Below are positions 1 through 13,395 of a stretch of 64,000 nucleotides of DNA, one piece after another (within the stretch, counting starts at the first letter, position 1; the number at the start of each line of letters is the position of its first letter). Position numbers and translations under genes: made by a program. This DNA comes from Mesodorylaimus sp. YZB2_4 (taxonomy: Eukaryota > Nematoda > Enoplea > Dorylaimida > Dorylaimidae), in contig JASANH010001188.1 in NCBI GenBank assembly GCA_030248295.1, positions 281,757-345,756 on the forward strand, written 5' to 3'. The notes beneath the pieces were generated by a model. That model was not told the origin of the DNA, ran no database searches, and was given only the letters and a program-made list of their open reading frames with translations.

Positions 1-1075
1 CTGATCAGGTAAAGGCTGTCGGCGAAGCAGAAAGTTGAGAATTTAGATGATTGATGTGATGCGATGACTAAGTAAAACATGGAGCCATTAATTTTTTGAA
101 AAAACCCCTGCATGCAGTAGCAGGAAAGGTAGAAGAAATACCCACTAAAGGGAAATTGCTTTCTTATGTATATACATACCTTTCAGAAATGCTACGACTT
201 TTTATTTCACGCAAACTACAAAATTCTTCATATGGAATCATCCATATGCACCATGCTACGCAGTATGTGTTCACACAGTAGCCTGCATACAATATGGGAG
301 AAAGGCTTCAATCTCGATCATAATAGTGAATTTGATCCACTGACCCACCAGAGAGCAAAGCCAACACTTTTGCAATCATTTGCGGTATTTATGTGTCTGA
401 AAAATGTATGACGTGGATTTTGGGTTCTCAGGTGCTTCGAAATCTACATTCAAATTTCGCGCGTTTTTGATGTTTAAAGAATCTAAACTTGGAGATAAAA
501 CAGCAGCAATATAAGCATTGTAAAGTGGTATGCATCGAAAAACTGGTCGCCGGTTGTTTTATCTTTAAAATTCGATTTCTGGGAAAAGAAATTGCCCAAA
601 CATCATTTTTGGTTTTCGAAAAGAAAACTTCAAAATTCACTTCAAAACATGAACTCAAAATTTGATATCTAGAGAAGAAACAAAGTATTGGGCCAAACAA
701 GCCCCTAGTCGAGAGTCCATAAGAGGACTAACTTGCTGAATATCCAAGAAAATGGAACTGTAAAAGGCAGTTTTTCAAAGTTCCACTTTTTTGGTCCAGT
801 CTGTCGCATACCCTAACAAGCCCATGCAAGCACTCGGCCTCGTGCTGAGTGAAACATACTATAGTGCATTTATTTTGTCGAAAAAACAATACTTCACCAC
901 TGCATTTTGAGAAATCTGCGATAGAAATGCGCAGTACATTACACAAAGGCAATTCTATTGAAATTTTGGCAGTGGATTTTCAAGAAAGACGCACTATGCA
1001 AATCAATTAATAACAAAGAAATTCAAAAATTGACTTAGATTTCTTATCAGTACGAAACTTATTGGCTATCAACTA
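1..1075. other. 3' flank of the collagen gene
   Basis: No coding sequence is supported here. The stretch lies downstream of the minus-strand collagen stop codon and should hold its 3' untranslated region. Open frames are short and resemble no family I know. Confidence 0.6.
869..874 (-). other. candidate polyadenylation signal of the collagen gene
   Basis: An AATAAA hexamer on the minus strand (TTTATT on plus) lies about 200 nt past the collagen stop codon. It is the only exact hexamer I noticed in the first kilobase in that orientation. Assignment is by position only. Confidence 0.4.
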
Positions 1076-3372
1076 TCAACTAAAACACACTGCTCCAACT
1101 TCGAAACCGAAAGCTTGATCGGGTTTGCCATAATCATGAACCATAAAGTCGACGAGCGGCAATTGATGAAGTTTTCTCGTGCGCACTTCAACCACAGTTT
1201 TCCCATTCTCTTCTCCGTTCTGAAAAAATATTATTGACATTATGACTGCAAAAGGCCGTTTCACAGACCTGTTACAGCGCGAAATTTGAATTTCCCGCCG
1301 CATGTCTCTTATGACAATTTGCAAAGTCCCTTACGTATGTGCGCAAGTGGTATTGAAAGCAGTTTTCCTGATTTATGGCTCTAATTAGTCCTCTTTTCAA
1401 AGAACGGCAAGAATTTGTAGCTATTCTGCTTAAAAAAGCTTCTAAGAGAGGGCGCGCACATGCTTTGACGTGGGGAACTTTTTGTCTATGTAAAACTGTC
1501 ATAAGCAGCTTGCAGCGGGAAATTGAAAGTTTGCGTTCTTCAAGCTTTGTGAAGCGGTCTATACACTGTCAGGTACTGAACGTGCTTCCAGAGGGTATGG
1601 TACAGTATGCCTGCGCTACACACCTTAATCTTCATGGCCAATAGTCAGGTGCACACACGCACGTTGAAATGCGCTTTTGCGCCATCGCCACATTTAGGGC
1701 ATTTTATTCGAAATTTTCATCGATAATGTGGGCTGATGCCAGCGAAAAACTTGTTGAGAAACGAAGCTCTATCGCTTATGTGATTTTGCTTTTCTTGTTC
1801 TGCTTTAATTCGATTTTCATGAAAGTTTTTCCATCTGCATCTCAAAACTTTATGAAAATACTTAAAGTGCAAGATCCTGCCTTGAAATTATATGTAACTG
1901 TTTGATAGATAATTCTCTACAAAATTGACACCAGCATCAACTTATGTTACCACCAAAAATTTCGTGGAAATATCTACTGCGCATACTGTATACCGCGTAG
2001 TGCACAGCAGCGATTACAGTATGCCGCGGGGCCACAATCAATCAGCAACACAACTTTTCTCCCCTGCAGATGTAATCAGAGCACCCAGATGGTGGGGTAT
2101 ACGAGAGACCAAAGTCTTTGGGACAAAAAACTCTGACTGGAAGTCTCCCGACTATACCTGCCGCTGAAGCATCAATCAGAGGGGGCTCGCAGCCAGGGGA
2201 GAGTATCGAGCCCGACCGCCAGGAATGCTGGTTACGCAGACTCACAGAGCGTGTAAGCACCAGGCAAAATCTGTACAGTGCCGGCAGTTTACACAGTCCG
2301 ACTCCGCGTTCACCATTGATTGAGGACAGTCTCACATGCCACAGCGTCCCAAACGCTCATTTGGCAAAGTAGGTATCAGTTAGAGTGTGCGTGCCTTTTG
2401 CAACAACCACTTTTTACCTGGCATTTGTCCAGAATAAGATGGGGTTTATAATAACGAGAATGGGGTGACCATTCCATTTCATTCGCACCCATCAATCGAA
2501 CAGCATATTTTAGGTTTCCTCTCGTGTCATTCCACATCACCGATTTTTGGCAATTAAATGTGATATTTTGGTAGGCCCGCGAACTTAGTAGGCGCAAAAA
2601 ATTCATCTGCACTGCTCCAATCGCTTCGTAAGTTATCTTCAAGAAACGAAAAATACATCATGCTCTTTTTACCAGGCTTGTTTTTCTGTTAGCCGTGCTT
2701 TTCTTATCCATCTTATTTCTCTTGTGACAATGGTGTACCTTGAGCACTGCTATAGACAGCGGGAATAGCCAAAAAGCACCAAAATAACTTTTCTGCTGTT
2801 TTTCATATCTTGGAAAAGTCGAGTGTCTGTTACTGCACGGCTAACAGAAGAGTTCATGCATGCCAATCACAGGGCCAATAAGCCAGGTTAGAACAAGGTG
2901 TATGGTCACTGAAACAAACTTACTTGAAATCCACCAGGCATTTGACTGAACCATAAACCACCAGCACTAGTTGGTTTCGACCATTTCCGCATTTCAAGCT
3001 GAAAAAAGATTACTGCTTCGCTTTCTTGATTTCTGCTTCTGGCCTCTCAAAGTTAGTTTTTTGCATACCTTTTTCACCCCAGCGTCCGGGTACACGCACG
3101 TTTCACCTTGACTGATTTTGCAAAAGACATAGATGGCATCATTGGACATGCCCAAATTTGGATCGATCCAGTACCAGCCTGAAAAACAATCGTCTCCTCA
3201 TAGCATGATTCTGAGACCAAATCAAGATGTTACCATCAGGAGATTTCGGATGGGCGTAATGCAGATCCCTGCACGTACGAGCGGGACTTATTTGACTGCC
3301 CAGGGGAAATCTTAACCGATCGATATCTTTCTTAATACTGTAGATCGATTTGTAAATGTCCGCCATGGCCAC
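1076..3372 (-). other. COLFI C-propeptide exons of the collagen gene
   Basis: Exons read from the sequence are 3234-3372, about 3069-3178, 2924-2998, 2418 to about 2627, and 1076-1219. They carry the COLFI landmarks in order: the PARTC motif, an aspartate-rich calcium-site segment (YWIDPNLG), ETCVYPDAG, a WFS motif, a [10 protein letters not shown] motif, and the closing [10 protein letters not shown]. Six of the eight cysteines usual for vertebrate chains are present. The two between the PARTC cysteine and the fourth position are replaced by Ala (before HPKSPDG) and Met (in LGMSND). The final intron, 1220-2417, is unusually long for this gene and shows nothing coding. Confidence 0.9.
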
Positions 3373-6300
3373 CTAAATCGTATTTTATCGTGCATCTTTT
3401 TCAAAAATTTGATTAATTGGTGGGAATCGAACCTGCGACTTCTGGCTCTACTTCAAGGAGTATTTCTCACTCGTTGATGTAATCAAGGAAACGTGATCTT
3501 TTGAAGACGGCACATCAGAGATGCAGTCACGACATCATGCACTGAATTACACTATGTTCACAGACTCGGTAGCACATGTGCATCTAGTTGGCCACCCACA
3601 TTCTGTATCTACTGTAATTTGCGATGACATTTTCACTTTTAGCTGCAAAACTTGCAAAAATCATACCTCATATTGTTTTTGTTCAGCGGTGTCTCCTCGT
3701 TTACTTCGTCTGACGGGTCCTGGTCCCTTTTCTCTGGCGGCCAACAACTCTGGAGGGATGACTGGTGGCTCGCCGGGAGGGCCCTGCGAGTAATATACAG
3801 TCCGAAGTGACTACGTTGGGACTGCAGAAACAGCTCCTTACTGGTCTTCCTGGCACTCCCTTAAAGAAATTTTGAGGAGAAATTACGCGAGGTCGAATAA
3901 CAAACTCCATGAACTTACAATTGGCCCGATATCGCCTTTCTCTCCCACGGTGCCGGGTGTGCCTTTGGGTCCTGTCTCCCCAGCGGGGCCCTGAAAAAGG
4001 GTCACGTGCTCATGTCCTCCATCAACAAGATATCGTGTAGTCTTACAGGTGTTCCTGGTGGTCCATCGACACCGGGTGGTCCTTGTGGTCCAGGTGGACC
4101 CTAAAATATACAATACGCCTATCTTACTTTCAAAAAACCTGGGTCAGCATTGGTTAGAGGGGAAGTGAGGTCGCAAGAAACTAGAGTACTTACAGTATCA
4201 CCTTTGGGGCCTGGTCTGCCAGACTCCCCTGCAGCGCCTGCAGATCCTTTCTCGCCAGGTTTTCCGCTGGGGCCCATGGCACCGATATTTCCAGAGTGTC
4301 CTTTCTCGCCTTTCATCCCACGATCGCCTTTGCCTCCTGGCACACCAGCAACGCCCTGAACATAGAGGTGGTCAGGCAGTTTGGAGAAGGATTCTTAGAG
4401 TTTTGACCCATCGAGAGTCCTTTCATCAGGTCAGTCTGATGACTCACGTCAGCGGCCTGAGTGATCTGAAACTACGTATGTTTTACCCACCCACTCGAGA
4501 ATTTGTCATTTATATTACATGTCCCTCGCCTTGATGACTTGAAACACCTTATTCTTGCTCATAGTGTGTAAAATATAGTTTCAGGTTTCATTTTCTCCAC
4601 AAATAGAAAGAAAGCTTACGGGTTCTCCAGGCGGTCCCACTTTTCCACCTGGTCCAGTCAAACCGACTTCTCCCTAAAACTGCACACATCAAGGATTATT
4701 GTACCGCACAGCAGCACATTGACTATACCGCAGGTCCAGGCAGGCCGGGTGGTCCTTGAGGTCCTCTAAAATTAAAAAAAGGACATTAAATTGGATGAAG
4801 GAAATACACTTTGCTGGCCTTACGGTGGGCCAGGCTTGCCTTCCGGCCCGACAGGTCCTTCCACTCCTAAAATACAAATTTTCGAGCGACAGAATTCATG
4901 TACAGCAGTTTATGCATTACCTTGTGGTCCAGGTGGTCCAGCATCTCCTTTCTCCCCTGGCGTTCCAGTGTCACCCTGCGCGCCAGCTGGACCTGGTGGA
5001 CCCTAGGCACAAACAAAAATCAGGACATTAACATATATGAGACTGGCAGATCACCTACCTGCCTCCCAGGTTTCCCAGGGGAACCAGGCAATCCGACTTT
5101 TCCAGATGGACCAACTGGCCCTCTAAAATGACAGCTGGCTGGGAACTGGGGGTTACAAACAGAGCAATCACTGACCTGTCCCCTTTGTCACCCAGTGCGC
5201 TCGGCCTGCCTCGTTCTCCCTGAAACAAAGGATTGAGCCGAACATGGCATTCGCGCAGTGCGCACAGAATTTACCTTCTTGCCTGGAGCTCCAGGTTGAC
5301 CAGGGTCGCCAGGTATGCCAGGCGGTCCCTGCAACACACAGTTCATGTCACACGCATCCCGGCAGACTGAGTGCATGTCACAGCAGTTTCCATGCTCTCC
5401 CAGTCAACTGACTGCTCATTCCCGGTTTATGTCAATAAAACCATACTTACAACGTTGCCACGCTGTCCTGGCTCGCCTGGTGGCCCTCTGGGACCAACGG
5501 TGCCAGGTATTCCCCTGAAACAGTCCGTAGCCTGGAAAATCCTAGAAATGCTTTTTAGCACGGCTTACTCCTTTCCAGGCTGCCCAGGGGCACCAGCAGC
5601 TCCTCTAGCGCCCTAAATTGAGCCGAATCAGCTTATCGATTTCTTATCAGTCACAAAACGTCTTACTGGTTCGCCATCTTTTCCTGGCGGTCCCGACGGA
5701 CCAGCGATACCCTGCACAAGAAATAATGGCTAGGGTGGCAAGAAGAATCCAAAATGTCTTACCGTGTCTGAAAAAGATGGCAGTTTACTGTGCTTAGCTA
5801 ATGGAAGGACACTCAGTGCGCTTACCGCCTTTGGGACCCCGTTTGCCTTCGGGACCAGGTGGACCAGGCACGCCATCACCTGAAGAGATAGGGTCATCTC
5901 ACGCCACCCTTACGAGATATACAGGCACCCAAAAAGTCTTTGTTTAACTTGAACTGAATAGTAAGCTGCACTCAACTTAAAAAATTTACAAGGTTGACGA
6001 CCTAGGACCTAGGGTGTAAGAGCGATCAGAGACTGGCGCCATACGAAGCAGATAATCAGGTCCCTCGAAATGAATGATCACTTTCCTATCCTTACCTCCT
6101 GCGGGTCCAGGTGGGCCAGTCAATCCAGTTGGGCCAGGTCTAAAATAAATATGAGCACGGCTCTACGTCGTCTGCATTGCGGGCACCACCTGCACTTACA
6201 ATCCAGGAGCACCAGGGGGACCAGCGTCTCCTACTTCGCCTTTTTCACCAGCTGGCCCAGGTAAACCCTGCGGAAGAGGGAAATGTGACTCAACTATTTC

Positions 6301-9300
6301 CAGTCAGGGCGCAGCAAAACTTACTTGCAGGCCAGGAAATCCTCTCGGACCCATTTCGCCAGGCAATCCATCATCGCCTTTCGGACCAAGCAGACCTTGC
6401 GGGCCAGTTGACCCTGGTTGACCAGATTCCCCCTGAGCATAATCAGAAATGAGATGCCTGAACAAAGAGTACAAAAGATGGCTTACGGGTGGGCCAGGCA
6501 AACCTCGTTGACCACTCGGGCCCATATTTCCAACGGGACCCTATCAATGTCGACAAATATATGAGGACAGTCAAACTGTGACCTCTAGCCATCATACCTT
6601 CTCTCCTTAAAATGTAACAAGTCTCAATAAGTTATCTGCCAGGAAAAATCGAAAAGTACCTTTTGGCCCAGTCCTGCCTCTTTCTCCGGGTGCTCCAGTC
6701 TCCCCTTTATCACCCTACACGTATAAACGTTATCAGTGCCCTTTTGGAGACAACTGCTAGCTTACGTCCATTCCAGGCGGTCCTCTTGGTCCGACGGGGC
6801 CAGCTGGGCCTTGTGGACCTAGGATCGCAAATCTGATAATTCATCAGTTATATGTGCTCCCAAAACAGGGACTTACCAGGCGGCCCATCGTTTCCTGTTG
6901 GTCCAGACGGTCCCGGTGGTCCCTGAAACGCCACTGGTCTGTGCTATATGTCAATGTGATCACCAATCCTACTTGATCTCCTTTCGGACCAGCTTGACCA
7001 GGCAGTCCTCTCAAGCCTGGTTTGCCATGTTCGCCCGCTGGGCCGGGGTAGCCCAGGTCGCCTGGATTACCTTTTTCACCCTGTGAAATTCACGGATTCC
7101 AGCTCCAGACTGATTGAATCTACTCTGCGCATACTCTGGGACCAGCTGTGCCAGGTGTGCCTTGATCTCCTTTCTCGCCAGGTAAACCAGGAACGCCAGG
7201 CAGGCCACGCGATCCGGGGGCGCCCTGCAAACATGAGTATGCACAGAGGGCGACACATCCATTTCTATTGTAGCTTACAGTAAGACCAGGGGCGCCAGCA
7301 TCGCCGACAGGGCCTGGGACGCCCGGAGGACCCTGAAAAAGAGTGCAATGGTATTTCTCTCAGTTGCAACCTTATCATGCAAGCATACCCTGACGCCTTC
7401 TTTTCCAGAAGCTCCAGGCTGGCCGGGCTCTCCCGGTGGACCTAAATAAAAACTTCCTGGCTAGAGCCTTCAGGCACGCTCAGGGCGAGAGTACCTTGCT
7501 GGCCAGGATCGCCGGGGCTTCCGCGTGCTCCAGTTTCTCCTCTCGGGCCCTAAATGTAGGCCTGTTTTGTTGGAAGATGTCAGCTGGTGGTGAGAGGATC
7601 TTACCTGTGGGCCAATCACTCCCGCGGGTCCTGGTGGCCCAGGTTCGCCAGCTTGGCCATTGGGACCTCGCTCGCCTAAAGTCATAACCGCTATTGATAA
7701 TCTTGTCAGACTACGCAACATGAAATCATTTGGAAAAAAGCATTCCCTTCCAGCCTTTGGAGCAGAAAACCAGAATCAGGGCTCCCAAAACGGCCTTTTC
7801 CGGATCAAGATTTTGAGATGCTCCAGACTCCCTTAAATCCACCTAAAATCCGCCGTGGAACAGCTGGTTTTCCACATGGATCCTTCATGGAAATGGCGGA
7901 TTCCCCGTGGATCTTGAAACTTGAAGATAATTATCATAAAGGTTTTGCAGAATTGCTGTCTGGTGGAACTTTGTTTCCACGTAAGAATGGTACCAGAATA
8001 CACCGCCATCACATGCGCGCAAGCCAGCACTCACCAGGATATCCAGGTGCGCCATCTTTTCCGGGCAGTCCTGCAAGCAAACAAGGATTTATGATCTGCC
8101 ACATATTTTTAAACAACGAGTTCTACCTTGTGGTCCCGGGGGGCCAACAGCGCCAGCGTGTCCTTGATCGCCCTTTTCGCCTTGGTCACCTGTAAAGCAC
8201 ATCCACTTTATATCAAAGCATGCACTCACGATCAGCATAAGGGACCAAAGACGCCTTACCTTGAGGGCCAGGCTCGCCAGGAACACCAGCGCTTCCCTAA
8301 AATCCCCAGCTGATTTACTGCCGTATCCCATTTTAGCAGCCAAGAGCAGCTCACCTTTGGACCCCGCAGTCCAGCAGCACCACGATGACCCCGTTCTCCA
8401 GGTGGCCCCTGCAAAACCAAATGCATTACCAAACTGGTTACAAGAAAACTACAGTAAAGACTTACTGTCAGGCCAGGTTCTCCTTGCAGGCCTTGCAGCC
8501 CGGGTGGTCCCTGATGAGAGCACAGTCAGTCACGCGACCGAGTGGTCCTACTCGTTACTTACACTGTGACCTTTCTCGCCCTAGAAAGTCACAAAGCAGT
8601 AAAAATATCCAGGTGACAGCACAGCAGCAAGTTCTTACGGGATATCCAGGTTTTCCAGGCTCTCCTACTTCGCCCTAAAATTTTCGTACAGTCGAGATCT
8701 GATGTTGGACAGAATAAAAACTAATATATTCCTTTAGTCCCGGCGCTCCAGAAAAGCCCATTGGACCAGGTAAGCCCATCGATCCCTTCTCGCCATGAGG
8801 GCCTGAAATGGGATGTTAAGTAGTGGCAGTTAGGCACGAAGGGTGGCATACCGATCGGTCCTACTTCGCCCCTCGGGCCACTCGATCCCTAAAATAGTAT
8901 GCGGTGATAAGCGACAAATCTGCTGCTATTGAGTCCTCGTGGAGAGGATGGGCTGCTACCTGAAACTGTTATATCAAAGGGCCATGTGTCCAGAAAGCAC
9001 CCTGCTATAATCGACAGAATAGAAAAGAGAAGGACAGGAGGACAAAGAGCCCCGCGATAAGAATAGTGATAACCGTTGGACGATAAGCTGATGCAATCAA
9101 TGCAGTGCAGCCAAAGAGGCTTGCCAAGTCAGACAAGCAAATGATATAATGACTGCTACTCTACCTTTTGCCCCTCGGGTCCTTCCGGTCCTGGCATCCC
9201 CCTGAAATGGATAGACCTCAGTCGAAGCCAACAAAGTTTTATCCTGCTAAAACGTACACATTTCCTTTCTGTCCCTTTTCTCCAACTGGCCCCACATCGC

Positions 9301-12300
9301 CTTTCATGCCATCCAGTCCACGATCGCCCTTGTCACCTTGCATGCCTTGCGCTCCTCTTTGGCCAGCGTCGCCCTGCATGCATCGGTGTCAGCACAAGTA
9401 CCACACAGCTATGGCGTCTACCTTGATGCCCCTATCTCCTTTCAGTCCAGTCAATCCCGGCGATCCAGGTGGGCCCTGAAACAAAAATTTCAGCTTTGTG
9501 CATAAAAAAATGGAAATTAGACGACCCACCTTCTCGCCTTTTGCACCAGCAGGACCTTTCATGCCTTGAGCACCCTGTCAAAAATCGTGTGATCATTCAG
9601 TCGGACAGAGCAGTGCAACGAGCTTACTGTGGCACCGTCAGCCCCAGGTATACCCGGAAGTCCCGGCTTTCCTTCTGGTCCCTCAAAACATAGTACTTTT
9701 ACTGGTCGGAAAGGCGGGATCACAAGACGGCTTACTGATGGTCCTGGTGGTCCCTGTGGTCCGGGCTCCCCTGAGACTCCCTAAAGACAAAACTTGTTCG
9801 ATGTGCGCATGTGAATTACCAACTCTTTCTCACTGGTGGGCCAGGAATGCCTGAAATGGAAGGGCGCATTGGGGATTCAGCTACTGTTTGGCCCGCGGGA
9901 CACAAACCTGTCGATCCAACTGGTCCTGGTGGGCCAGGGGGACCTGAATTTCCTTTCAAGCCTGGCATGCCGTCTTGACCTGGTATTCCCTGAAATAAGC
10001 GTCCTCGTCTGCATATCGGTCATGTACAGCGGACTCTGTAGTATCCTTACAGGTGCACCAGCAGGACCAGGGAATCCTCCTAGAAACACCAATGCATTTG
10101 TAAATCAAAAAAACAGTTGAAACAGGTTCTGATCATACTTGGACCAGGGAAGCCAGTCGGGCCCTAAATGCAAGAAAATCTTATTCTCTGCTGATTATGA
10201 CCAAGTGCTCTTACCATTTCACCCTGAGGGCCATGAAGACCAGGCGCGCCCTAAAAGTCATTGGGATGAGGACAGAGGTGGCCAGTAAGAGACATGCGCT
10301 GCTCACATGATCACCAGGCTCGCCAGGATGCCCCATTTGTCCCTTTTCACCAGGTTTGCCTTGATAGCCCTGGAAATGACTAAAATTAGTGCTGATCGAG
10401 GGAAGTGCGTGCCCGCTTCATCCACTGGCTCGCAATTGTAAGTGCGTGCCATGTGCGCGAATGCGTGCATCATGTGTGTGCGTGATAGTGGTGGTTAGTT
10501 GCTGTAAAGTGCTATGCGTTGGATGGGCAATATGAAGATACAGTATCTCTGTGGGATCACCAATGCGGATATTGGTGGACTCTATTAGGCAGGACGAGCA
10601 TTACGTACCCTGTGGCCTTTAATTCCAGGTAGACCTGAAACACAACAGACATTCTGATGAGTATGCCCATACAGTATATGGGGAGCCACTTTGCACACAA
10701 TGAGGCGAGGTCAGGCAAAGTACACCTGCCTGGACTCCTGTGTCAACCAGTGCCTGCAGCAAATGAACAATCTATTTACCGGGAATTCCGGGAAATCCAG
10801 CTGGTCCCTTGGGCCCGGGCGGACCCGGATTGCCAAGTTGTCCATCACGACCTGGGCGGCCCTGTCAGACAACTTTGAGGATTATATTCCAAGATCGATC
10901 CGTTCTAACTTACTGCTTTTCCCGGTGGTCCTGGCAATCCAACTGGGCCTCGCAATCCTCGAGCGCCCTGTGCAACAGTGGATTGAGGCAGCGGAAACAG
11001 CGCGTGGGAATGCTTACCTGCTCTCCCCTGGGTCCTTCCTCTCCTTTCAGCCCTGACTCTCCTGGCGGCCCCTGAAGACCAAGAATTCCGTGGCCAGTCA
11101 TTGAATGCATGCCTCTATACATACGATTGGTCCTGTCAATCCAGCCGCTCCTTGTGGTCCGGGCACGCCGCGCATGGACATCTAAGGGAAACACATTCAT
11201 GAACTCTGGGCACTCAACTACTTCTCAGCCTTTACCATATGTTGATTAAGCATTTGCTGGAAAACGCCGAGATTAGTCGGCCCCTTCACGCCCAGCGGGA
11301 TATCAATCTGGAATGATAAGGCTTATCAGTGCGGATCGCCATGAAGAATGCAGCACTTACAGGGATCATGAACACGTGGCCTGGCGGACCAGTAATACCA
11401 TTCGAGCCCGGAATACCATCCAAGCCTCGATCGCCCTAAATACGCAAATATTCAAGCCAGCAACGCAGATGCAAGTTTTAGCGTTAAAGTCTCACTTTTT
11501 CACCAGGCGGTCCTGTTGGACCAGGTGGTCCTGGATATCCGCGCGGGCCAGCTGGACCCTGCAATAGCAAGTTTGTATAAACCCGAATTCAGATCAGCTT
11601 GCCGTGCTTACCGGCTCTCCGTTTCCTGGTGAGGCAGCGTCGTAGTCGCTATCGAATTCTTCTTCTGCTGTAACATTCGAATTTTCGACCACTCCTCCAT
11701 TAGTCCTTATTCGGGGCACGATCGCACTGGCCGTGGTTGTCACTGCAGCGGGCGTCAGCTTTGGTCTCGTTCTTGGTTGCGGGACTTCTTCTTGCTCGTA
11801 GTCTTGTTCGCCGTTGGTCGCATCCTCACCTCCTTCGTCGCCTGCTCTATTCAGGCTTACTGTAATCACGCCTCCTTCACCAACGCCTTGATGGCCTTCG
11901 CGAGCGCGTCCATCTTGCAAAGCGTAGTAAAGCTACAACATGATTTTCAAAATTTTGCATGACGGATTTACATAAAAGGTTAAAGTGTCGAATGCAATAT
12001 CACAGCATTAACAGGGAGACAAGCTGGCTTACCCTGGACAGTGGTATGTCGCATTCTGGCATGTAGTCTTTGGACTGACGGTAGGCGGCTTCTGGCGAAC
12101 TGAACAATTGGATTTGTTGAATATTTCCCTGAAACAGAATCAAACAAAATCATTATTCATTTTTCATTAGAACAAGATTGGCCAGAAAACTGAAACTGAG
12201 ACCCGTCCACAGCCCATTTCATAGCATGAACCCACTTCAAAACTCCTCGCTTCCAAATCGGAGCCAGATGCAGACGAGAATTGGGCGGCAACCACAGTCA

Positions 12301-13395
12301 GGCCATTGTTATCCATTGGCTGATTGCTCCTGACCAAGTGCTCTTTCGACACTACTTTGCCTTCAGAAAAGAGAGTCACCGAATTGCCCTCAATACCAAA
12401 CGCCAGTCGATGCCATCTGCAAGAAAGCATTTTGCTGATGAGTGACAGATAGGATAGTTCGAGTAATTTTACGTTTTCACGCAAGCTTTAGCTGATATTA
12501 TACTGGGATGTGCAGGTTTTAAAAAATTCAAAATTGACGACAAATCTAGCCAAAACTGCGCAGGAAAACCTTGATCTGAAACCAAATTTTACACACCCCG
12601 TGAAATCATGTGCCACAGTACTTCCGGTTGTTGAAGCAGGATGCCAGATGGAAACGAAACTGGTTCTTGCACAGGAAGGTCACCCCAACTGAACCCGAAG
12701 TGCTATATCCCCTGGGGCAGTGTAAAAATCAGTTTCAGATGGGAGTTCGCTAAAGTGTTCCGGGCCTTACTCTCCATCAGTCACGTTCAATTTGAATGTT
12801 GGATATCGTTTAATCGGTTGATCCATATCCCTTGTACCATCCTCATAATACAGTATCACCTTCTCGTCCTTGGAAAACTGCACAGCTAATTTAGCATCGG
12901 CTGATTCAGAATAAAAACCAAATAAATTGCCAGAATATCCTATCGGGGCTTGGAAAGTCAAATGAATCGAAAAATTGTACGGCATGGTTTCTGTAAAGTA
13001 AAAGGATAACAATAGTGCTTGTCCAAATTGTAGTTAAGAAAGTGACGATGATGCAACAAAATAATTTGGGTACCTGTGAATATTTGATGGGTGGGTGTGG
13101 CCATGACCACGTCGGGACTGATTGTGAATGCCGCATCGGCTTGGTGGCCCTTTTGTCCATGGAATCGTGTTGGGCACATGCCCGTCACCCTGCTCACTCC
13201 CTCGGGCGCATTATAAACACCAGTGGCCAATAGGAGATCATAAATTTTTAATTCTGATCCATTATCTGCGCAAAAATGGTTTCTCGATTACTTAGCTATC
13301 GGAATCTTAAATGTCGGCTTAAGCTTACTGTCCGAATTCGCAAACTCTGAGAAAAGGAAAATGCAAAAAATCGATAAAAGTGATCTCAATTTCAT
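1076..13395 (-). CDS. fibrillar procollagen alpha chain (type V/XI-like layout)
   Basis: This encodes a secreted extracellular-matrix chain that trimerises through its C-propeptide and assembles into fibrils. Reading 13395 to 1076, the domains are: a signal peptide starting Met-Lys-Leu-Arg; a TSPN (laminin-G-like) N-propeptide domain; an acidic linker of about 107 residues; a short hinge ending Met-Ser-Met-Arg-Gly; a long uninterrupted-looking Gly-X-Y helix; and a COLFI domain ending in Ala-Val-Cys-Phe-Ser. The order matches bilaterian fibrillar collagens of the V/XI type. Exons are small and in-phase, with introns mostly of 50-100 nt. The start was chosen because the ATG at 13395 begins a typical signal peptide whose exon (13329-13395) joins in phase to 13074-13265. 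I did not resolve every helix exon. The family is very secure; the exact type is not. Confidence 0.93.
3700..11560 (-). other. triple-helix exons of the collagen gene
   Basis: On the minus strand this stretch is a succession of several dozen short exons made of Gly-X-Y triplets (GPPG, GEKG, GPQG, GLKG and similar). They are separated by introns of roughly 50-100 nt beginning GT and ending AG. The hinge before the helix lies near 11175-11310, with [14 protein letters not shown] followed later by [11 protein letters not shown]. Larger introns sit near 4360-4615, 5890-6090, 7690-8030, 8890-9160 and 10380-10605. On the plus strand the same DNA gives many Pro/Gly-rich open frames that are only antisense shadows. 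Confidence 0.9.
11612..13395 (-). other. signal peptide, TSPN domain and linker exons of the collagen gene
   Basis: In order, the exons are 13329-13395 (signal peptide), 13074-13265, 12771-12990, 12236-12416, 12033-12128 and 11612-11932. Phases fit at every junction. The 63-nt first intron starts GTAAGC and ends GCGCAG. TSPN landmarks are [16 protein letters not shown], a VTGMCPTRF segment, the [13 protein letters not shown] motif made across a splice junction, and a closing NIQQIQLF...YMPECD. The last exon encodes a flexible acidic linker rich in Glu, Asp and Thr (for example EEEFDSDYD), typical of the variable region of these procollagens. Confidence 0.88.

Noticed and set aside
3415..3485. 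tRNA-like GGTTCGATTCCCACC on the minus strand
   Set aside because: No convincing D or anticodon arm and the T stem does not close.
4150..11075. Many plus-strand Pro/Gly-rich open frames across 4-11 kb
   Set aside because: They are the antisense of Gly-X-Y exons. Splice signals and conserved domains at both ends fit only the minus strand.
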